Shown: piece after piece, positions 59,702 to 64,000 of the stretch | Layout of the letters: each line of letters opens with the position of its first letter | Numbering within the stretch: position 1 is the stretch's first letter | Assembly: GCF_002902845.1 (NCBI RefSeq) | Contig: NZ_PPTF01000085.1 | Span: 12,578-76,577, forward strand | Direction of reading: 5' to 3' | From: Chromobacterium sinusclupearum | Lineage (GTDB): Bacteria; Pseudomonadota; Gammaproteobacteria; Burkholderiales; Chromobacteriaceae | DNA length: 64,000 bases | Made by a program: the position numbers and the translations under genes | Notes under the pieces: model-generated | Databases searched by the model: none | Told to the model about the DNA's origin: nothing | What the model saw: the letters and a program-made list of their open reading frames with translations, nothing else

Positions 59702-60217
59702 ATGACCGCCTTCGACTATATCGCAATAGCCATCGTCGCCGGATCGGTGCTGATGGCCCTGATGCGCGGGCTGATCGCCGAAGTGCTGTCGCTGGGTTCC
59801 TGGCTGATCGCCTTCTGGTGCGCCAAGCAGTTCTCGCCGGTGGTGGAGGCGTTTCTGCCGGCCAGCCTGCCGGGCGAGGGCGTGCGCATGGTGGCTGGCT
59901 TTCTGCTGGTATTCTTCGTGGTATGGCTGGCCACGGCGCTGCTGCGCGTGACCCTGACCGGCCTGGTGGATAGCATCGGACTGGGCGCGATCAACCGGCT
60001 GCTGGGCGGCATGTTCGGCTTGGCGCGCGGGGTGGCGCTGGTGACGGCTATGGTGTTGCTGGGCGGGTTGAGCAGCCTGCCGCAGAAACCCATGTGGAGG
60101 AACGCCGTGCTCTCGGCGCCATTCGAATCTTTGGCCTTGTCATTAAGGCCATGGTTGCCGCCAACAATGGCGAACAACCTGCACTACGACTCACCCGGCC
60201 AGGCGCCGGACAGTTAG
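59702..60217 (+). CDS. cvpA: CvpA family membrane protein
   Basis: A 171-residue inner-membrane protein with four hydrophobic helices (DYIAIAIVAGSVLMALMRGLIAE, in part YIAIAIVAGSVLMALMRG; LGSWLIAFWCAKQF; MVAGFLLVFFVVWLATALLR; GLARGVALVTAMVLLGGL). CvpA is named for colicin V production and is usually next to purF, as here. Exact function is not known; it matters for envelope stress in enteric bacteria. Confidence 0.92.
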   Translation: MTAFDYIAIAIVAGSVLMALMRGLIAEVLSLGSWLIAFWCAKQFSPVVEAFLPASLPGEGVRMVAGFLLVFFVVWLATALLRVTLTGLVDSIGLGAINRLLGGMFGLARGVALVTAMVLLGGLSSLPQKPMWRNAVLSAPFESLALSLRPWLPPTMANNLHYDSPGQAPDS

Positions 60218-60221
60218 GTGG

Positions 60222-60269
60222 AAAAGGCGGAATATCTTGATATCTTCACTTCAAGAATCCGCCTTTTTC
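60222..60269 (+). terminator. terminator-like hairpin between cvpA and purF
   Basis: Arms AAAAGGCGGA (60222-60231) and TCCGCCTTTT (60258-60267), plus inner CTTGA/TCAAG, then T-rich sequence. It ends the folC-dedD-cvpA message or serves as an attenuator in the purF leader. Confidence 0.7.
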
Positions 60270-60314
60270 TTTGTCTTGTCTTGATTTCAGGTAGTTGGAT
60301 AGAGGGCATTAAAG

Positions 60315-61841
60315 ATGTGTGGAATTCTAGGCGTGGTCGGTCAGTCTCCGGTCAATCAGCTGCTGTACGACGGTCTGCAAGTGCTGCAACACCGCGGACA
60401 GGACGCGGCCGGTATCGTTACCGCCAATGGCAAGACCTTTCACATGCACAAGGGCAGCGGCATGGTGCGCGATGTATTCCGCACCCGCAATATGCGCTCG
60501 CTGCTGGGCAATGCCGGCATCGCCCATGTGCGTTATCCAACCGCCGGCTCGGCCTCCTGCCTGGCCGAGGCGCAACCGTTCTATGTCAATTCGCCGTTTG
60601 GCCTGGTGCTGGCGCACAACGGCAACCTGACCAATACCGATGAGCTGAAGGCGGACATGTTCCGCCACGACCTGCGCCACATCAACACCAATTCGGACTC
60701 CGAGGTGCTGCTGAACGTGTTCGCGCATGAGTTGGCGCAGCGGGTCAAGGGGCCGGAGCTGACGGTGGATGCGGTGTTCGGCGCGGTGGGGGCGGTGCAT
60801 CGTCGCGTGCGCGGCGCTTACGCCGTGGTGGCGATGATCGCCGGCTACGGCTTGGTGGCATTCCGCGACCCGAACGGCATCCGCCCGCTGGTGATGGGCA
60901 GCACCGAGGTAAGCGGCAGGGCCGAATACATGTTCGCCTCGGAATCGGTGGCCTTGGACTGTTCCGGCTTTACCCTGCTGCGCGATGTGCAGCCGGGCGA
61001 GTGCGTCTACGTCACCTTCGACGGCGACATGCACAGCCAAGTGTGCGCCGAGCATACCCGCCTGACGCCGTGCCTGTTCGAATACGTGTACTTCGCCCGC
61101 CCGGATTCGGTGATCGACGGCGTATCGGTTTACCAGTCGCGCCTGAACATGGGCGAGATGCTGGCGGAGAAAATCCGCCGCGACCTGCCCGGCCTGGAAA
61201 TCGATGTGGTGATTCCGATTCCGGATTCCAGCCGCCAGAGCGCGCTGCAGCTGGCCAATGCCATGGGCCTGCCGTACCGCGAGGGCTTCATCAAGAACCG
61301 CTACATCGGCCGCACCTTCATCATGCCGGGGCAGGCGGTGCGCAAGAAATCCGTGCGGCAGAAGCTGAACCCGGTGCCGCTGGAATTCACCGGCCGCAAC
61401 GTGCTGCTGGTGGACGACTCCATCGTCCGCGGCACCACTTCCAAGGAAATCGTGCAGATGGCGCGCGATTCCGGCGCCAAGCGCGTGTACTTCGCCTCCG
61501 CCGCGCCGGCGGTGCGCTTCCCCAACGTCTACGGCATCGACATGCCGACGCGCGCCGAACTGCTGGCCACCGGCCGCGACGAGCAGGACATCGCGCGCGA
61601 GATCGGCGCCGACGCGGTGATCTATCAAGACCTGGAGGCGCTGAAAGACGCGGTGCGCAGCGTCAACCCTGAGCTGAGTCTGTTCGAAAGCTCCTGCTTC
61701 GACGGCCAATACATCACCGGCGACATCACCGAGGCCTATCTGGACGCCATCGAGTGCGCGCGCCTGGACCTGAAGCTCAAGGACGGCAGCGAGCAGATGA
61801 TAGACCTGAACCTGAACGTGGCTGAGCAGAACCTGATGTAG
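60315..61841 (+). CDS. purF: amidophosphoribosyltransferase
   Basis: A 508-residue enzyme that makes phosphoribosylamine from PRPP and glutamine, the first committed step of purine synthesis. After loss of Met the N-terminal Cys (MCGILGVVG) is the glutaminase nucleophile. The PRPP loop is [16 protein letters not shown] and RGQDAAG, HIRYPT-like (AHVRYPTAG) motifs are present. Length matches the family. A hairpin in its leader may add regulation. Confidence 0.96.
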   Translation: MCGILGVVGQSPVNQLLYDGLQVLQHRGQDAAGIVTANGKTFHMHKGSGMVRDVFRTRNMRSLLGNAGIAHVRYPTAGSASCLAEAQPFYVNSPFGLVLAHNGNLTNTDELKADMFRHDLRHINTNSDSEVLLNVFAHELAQRVKGPELTVDAVFGAVGAVHRRVRGAYAVVAMIAGYGLVAFRDPNGIRPLVMGSTEVSGRAEYMFASESVALDCSGFTLLRDVQPGECVYVTFDGDMHSQVCAEHTRLTPCLFEYVYFARPDSVIDGVSVYQSRLNMGEMLAEKIRRDLPGLEIDVVIPIPDSSRQSALQLANAMGLPYREGFIKNRYIGRTFIMPGQAVRKKSVRQKLNPVPLEFTGRNVLLVDDSIVRGTTSKEIVQMARDSGAKRVYFASAAPAVRFPNVYGIDMPTRAELLATGRDEQDIAREIGADAVIYQDLEALKDAVRSVNPELSLFESSCFDGQYITGDITEAYLDAIECARLDLKLKDGSEQMIDLNLNVAEQNLM

Positions 61842-61904
61842 CAATGCCCGCGGCGCGGCTCGCTGGTCTATACCAGGGAATAGACGCCCGCGCGGCCTCG
61901 GACG

Positions 61905-61940
61905 ACCGGGGCCCCTCCACATGGAGCGGGCTCCGGTTTT
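61905..61940 (+). terminator. rho-independent terminator of purF
   Basis: Arms ACCGGGGCCC and GGGCTCCGGT (one mismatch), then TTT. It lies 64 bp past the purF stop. Confidence 0.7.
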
Positions 61941-61961
61941 GCTTTGGCTGGGGGCCGCCGC

Positions 61962-62702
61962 GTGCTCAGAATTGCAATTACATTGCTGCTTCTTGCGGGG
62001 CTGCCGGCCTGGGCCGCCAGCCCTCTGGAGCTGGTCACGCTTCAATATCCGCCGTATCAATACCAGGACGGCGCGCAGGTCAGAGGATTCGTGGCCGATA
62101 TCGTGCGCGAGGCGTTTCGACGGATCGGCGAGCCGGTCCATATTGTCATCTACCCTTGGGGCCGAGCGCTGGCCATGGCCGAGGATGGGCGCGCCGACGC
62201 CATCTTTACGCTGTACCGTACGCCGGAGCGGGAGGCCCTGCTGGATTACAGCCGCCAGGTGCTGGCGCAGCAAACGGTTTCGCTGTTCGTCCGCAAGGGG
62301 CAGGCCATTCGTTTCGACGGCAAGCTGGATAGTCTGAGCGCCTACCGCTTTGGCGTGGTTCGCTCGGTCAATTACGGCTCGGCCTTCGAGCAAGCCTTGA
62401 AGCAGGGGCACATCCACGTTGCAGAAATCGCCGCCAGCGGCGAACAGAATATGGACATGTTGCTGGCCAATCGCTTCGACATCCTCGTCAGCAACCGCCT
62501 GGGCGCCTGGGACATCCTCAAGCGCCGCCATGCCGAGCTGCAGGTCAGCGAATTGCGGCCAGCGGTGGAAGATATTCCCAGCTATATCGCCTTTTCCCGC
62601 AAACCATCGTTATCGGGCCTGAGAGACCGCTTCGACGCCGCGCTGGCGGAAATGCGCCAGGATGGCAGCTATGCCCGCATGATGAACGAGGCCGATCCCT
62701 GA
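61962..62702 (+). CDS. periplasmic solute-binding protein, family 3 type
   Basis: A 246-residue exported protein. A GTG at 61962 gives a neat signal peptide (MLRIAITLLLLAGLPAWAA). The mature part fits the amino-acid-type substrate-binding fold: LQYPPYQYQDGAQVRGFVAD, WGRALAMAEDGRADAIFTLY, and a DILVSNRLGAWDIL strand-helix. No permease or ATPase genes are adjacent, so it may be an orphan binding protein or a sensor-like partner. The start is uncertain: other non-ATG codons are possible. Confidence 0.75.
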   Translation: MLRIAITLLLLAGLPAWAASPLELVTLQYPPYQYQDGAQVRGFVADIVREAFRRIGEPVHIVIYPWGRALAMAEDGRADAIFTLYRTPEREALLDYSRQVLAQQTVSLFVRKGQAIRFDGKLDSLSAYRFGVVRSVNYGSAFEQALKQGHIHVAEIAASGEQNMDMLLANRFDILVSNRLGAWDILKRRHAELQVSELRPAVEDIPSYIAFSRKPSLSGLRDRFDAALAEMRQDGSYARMMNEADP

Positions 62703-62703
62703 A

Positions 62704-62970
62704 GTGCCGCTGTTTTTCGCCCGGCCGCGGGTGGGCATGGTCAAGGTGACACCAAAGCGGGCGCGCAAGGCGGATTTCTTCCGGTTCAACCTGCTGCAGC
62801 GCACTCCATTCCATCACACTGAAATTGATATTGTCTTTTTGCATAATGTTCTGATTTACTTTAATGAGGCCACCAAGCTGGATATGCTTGCCCATCTGTG
62901 GTCCCGGATGAAGAATGGCGGCCGATTTGCTGATCGGCCATTCCGATTCCTTGCATAAGCTCGATGCGCT
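62704..62970 (+). pseudogene. cheR-like methyltransferase remnant
   Basis: The frame carries FFRFNLLQRTPFHHTEIDIVFLHNVLIYFNEATKLDML, quoted in parts, e.g. IVFLHNVLIYFNEATKLDML and WSRMKNGGRF. This is the SAM-binding end of CheR chemotaxis methyltransferases. The expected next phrase, LLIGHSDSLHKL, follows in the +1 frame from about 62930, so one base has been gained. The N-terminal two thirds of CheR is missing. The gene is therefore broken and truncated. Confidence 0.7.
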
Positions 62971-62976
62971 AGACGA

Positions 62977-63114
62977 CATATCGGCATGCCGGCCGAGGCG
63001 ATCGATCAGGGCGGGGCGGATGAAGCCATGCCGCTGGATAGCATTGCGCACACGCTGGCCGGACCAGGGGCTGAGTCATGGGATATCTCGATAAATGGCG
63101 GCAGCGTTCGGTGA
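62977..63114 (+). pseudogene. cheB-like methylesterase C-terminal remnant
   Basis: Reading from 62977, the frame gives GMPAEAIDQGGADEAMPLDS, then IAHTL and a stop at 63112-63114. This matches the C-terminal end of CheB methylesterases (GMPxxAIxxGAAxxVxPLxxI). Only the last ~45 codons remain, directly after the cheR remnant, so a deletion has joined the two. Its tail overlaps the start of the REC-EAL gene. Confidence 0.65.
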
Positions 63115-64000
63115 TGGTGGTGGACGATTCCGCCACGCATCGCCTGCTTGCCGCGGGCATTCTGCAGGACTTGGGTTTTTCCAAGGTATGGGAAGCGGAA
63201 AACGGTGTGGATGCGCTGAACAAGCTGCAGGGGCTGGACAATCTCGATCTGGTGATCACCGATCTGAACATGCCGTGCATGGACGGCGTGAAACTGCTGG
63301 AGAACATCGCCGCCGCAATGAAGGGCAAGGTGCAGTTCGTCGCGGTGATGAGCAGTGTGCCGCGCGATGTACTGGACGCGGTGCAAGGCGTGGTGGACGC
63401 GTCGGATCTGGATCTGCTGGAAGTCTTTCCCAAGCCCTTGCGCCGCGAGGAGGTGGAGCGGGTTCTGGATGCCTGCAACCCGGATTGGCATTTGCCCAGC
63501 CGGGTGGGGAACAAATTCGCCATCAGCCGCGAGGAAGTCGCCCAGGCCTTGCAGATGAAGCAGCTGGTGCCGTACTTCCAGCCCAAGATAACCTTGAAAG
63601 ACAATGCCTTGTGCGGCATGGAGGCGCTGGTGCGCTGGGAGCATCCCAGCTACGGCGTGCTGTCGCCATCGCTGTTTGTCGAGTACCTGGAAGACGGCGA
63701 GCTGGCGATCCGCTTCTTTTATCACTTTCTGCGCGATGTCTGCGGCGCATTGCTGCATTTCCAGGCCATGAGCCCGGAGCTGCACGCGTCGATCAACCTG
63801 CCGGTCCCGCTGCTGAGCGATCCCAATCTGGTGGACGAAATGACCACCATCGTGCAGTCCAAGGGGCTGCCCAGCCAAAGCATTGTGCTGGAGGTGACCG
63901 AAACGTCCCTTATGTCCAACCTGGCGCCGTCCTTGGGCACGCTGGCCCGGCTCAGACTGAACGGCTTTGGCCTAGCGATGGATGATTACGGCACGGGGTA
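63078..64000 (+). CDS. response regulator with EAL (cyclic-di-GMP phosphodiesterase) domain, 3' partial
   Basis: At least 307 residues, running off the right edge. The receiver domain (~10-125) has the acidic pair D16-D17 (VMVVDDSATHR), the phosphorylation site D62 (VITDLNMPCMDG) and K119 (VFPKPL). The EAL domain starts about residue 175 (PYFQPKITLKDNALCGMEALVRWEHP, in part GMEALVRWEHP), with SINLPVPLL, EVTETSLM and DDYGTG as metal and substrate motifs. All visible catalytic residues are present, so it likely degrades c-di-GMP when phosphorylated. It follows decayed chemotaxis genes, which suggests it once belonged to a chemosensory locus. Confidence 0.9.
   Translation, partial: MGYLDKWRQRSVMVVDDSATHRLLAAGILQDLGFSKVWEAENGVDALNKLQGLDNLDLVITDLNMPCMDGVKLLENIAAAMKGKVQFVAVMSSVPRDVLDAVQGVVDASDLDLLEVFPKPLRREEVERVLDACNPDWHLPSRVGNKFAISREEVAQALQMKQLVPYFQPKITLKDNALCGMEALVRWEHPSYGVLSPSLFVEYLEDGELAIRFFYHFLRDVCGALLHFQAMSPELHASINLPVPLLSDPNLVDEMTTIVQSKGLPSQSIVLEVTETSLMSNLAPSLGTLARLRLNGFGLAMDDYGTG

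Noticed and set aside
60327-62531. 734-codon open frame opposite purF and the solute-binding protein
   Set aside because: Crosses two well-supported genes and a terminator on the other strand; His/Gln/Ala-rich shadow composition.
1-64000. tRNA, rRNA or a replication origin
   Set aside because: No cloverleaf with the T-loop consensus, no rRNA sequence and no cluster of DnaA boxes was seen; the two DnaA-like sites near nrdA fit promoter regulation. A tRNAscan or Infernal run would be needed to exclude unusual RNAs.

Overview
The window looks like chromosomal DNA of a high-GC betaproteobacterium of the Neisseriales, most probably Chromobacterium or a close relative. The reasons are the folC-dedD-cvpA-purF order, dense high-GC coding, a V. 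fischeri-type lux box, several proteins that resemble type III effectors, and several small palindromic repeat families. No marker gene settles the species.

Left part (1-22 kb). A cut-off tyrosine recombinase is followed by a three-gene operon: a radical SAM/SPASM enzyme and two DUF1842-like proteins that carry tails resembling the DUF1843 'Y-x10-GDL' peptides. It is divergent from a KfrA-like coiled-coil DNA-binding protein. Next come rluF, a conserved unknown, an RlmN paralogue, a marR plus drug-efflux pair, a citrate transporter, and a mixed block. That block holds a 1,419-residue coiled-coil/hydrophobic protein, a GDPD phosphodiesterase, a lipase-like hydrolase, an exported acylphosphatase, a GNAT enzyme and a 532-residue protein built from two copies of one module. 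Several of these have effector-like N-termini.

Middle part (22-42.6 kb). Eighteen genes lie head to tail on the minus strand and form a biosynthetic cluster I cannot match to a known product. It runs FAAL, acyl-CoA-dehydrogenase-like, ACP, KAS-like, unknown, AurF-like diiron N-oxygenase, KAS III, fold-III PLP decarboxylase, acyl-CoA synthetase, catalytically dead KAS III, acyl-CoA dehydrogenase, citrate-synthase-like, methyltransferase, TauD-like dioxygenase, membrane protein, FAD oxidase, class III aminotransferase, aldehyde dehydrogenase. A near-perfect lux box with a well-placed -10 lies upstream of the first gene, so quorum-sensing control is likely. The enzymes suggest a fatty-acyl chain is activated, loaded on the ACP, desaturated, condensed with an amino-acid-derived unit and N-oxygenated.

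Right part (43-64 kb). A cyanovirin-N/cytochrome c fusion, a three-repeat beta-prism lectin, a phage BRO-type protein and an AT-rich abortive-infection gene make up an accessory stretch rich in palindromic repeats. Housekeeping genes follow: nrdAB with three small genes between them, uup, and folC-dedD-cvpA-purF. The window ends with a solute-binding protein, decayed cheR and cheB remnants, and a REC-EAL protein that runs off the edge. I saw no rRNA, tRNA or CRISPR array.
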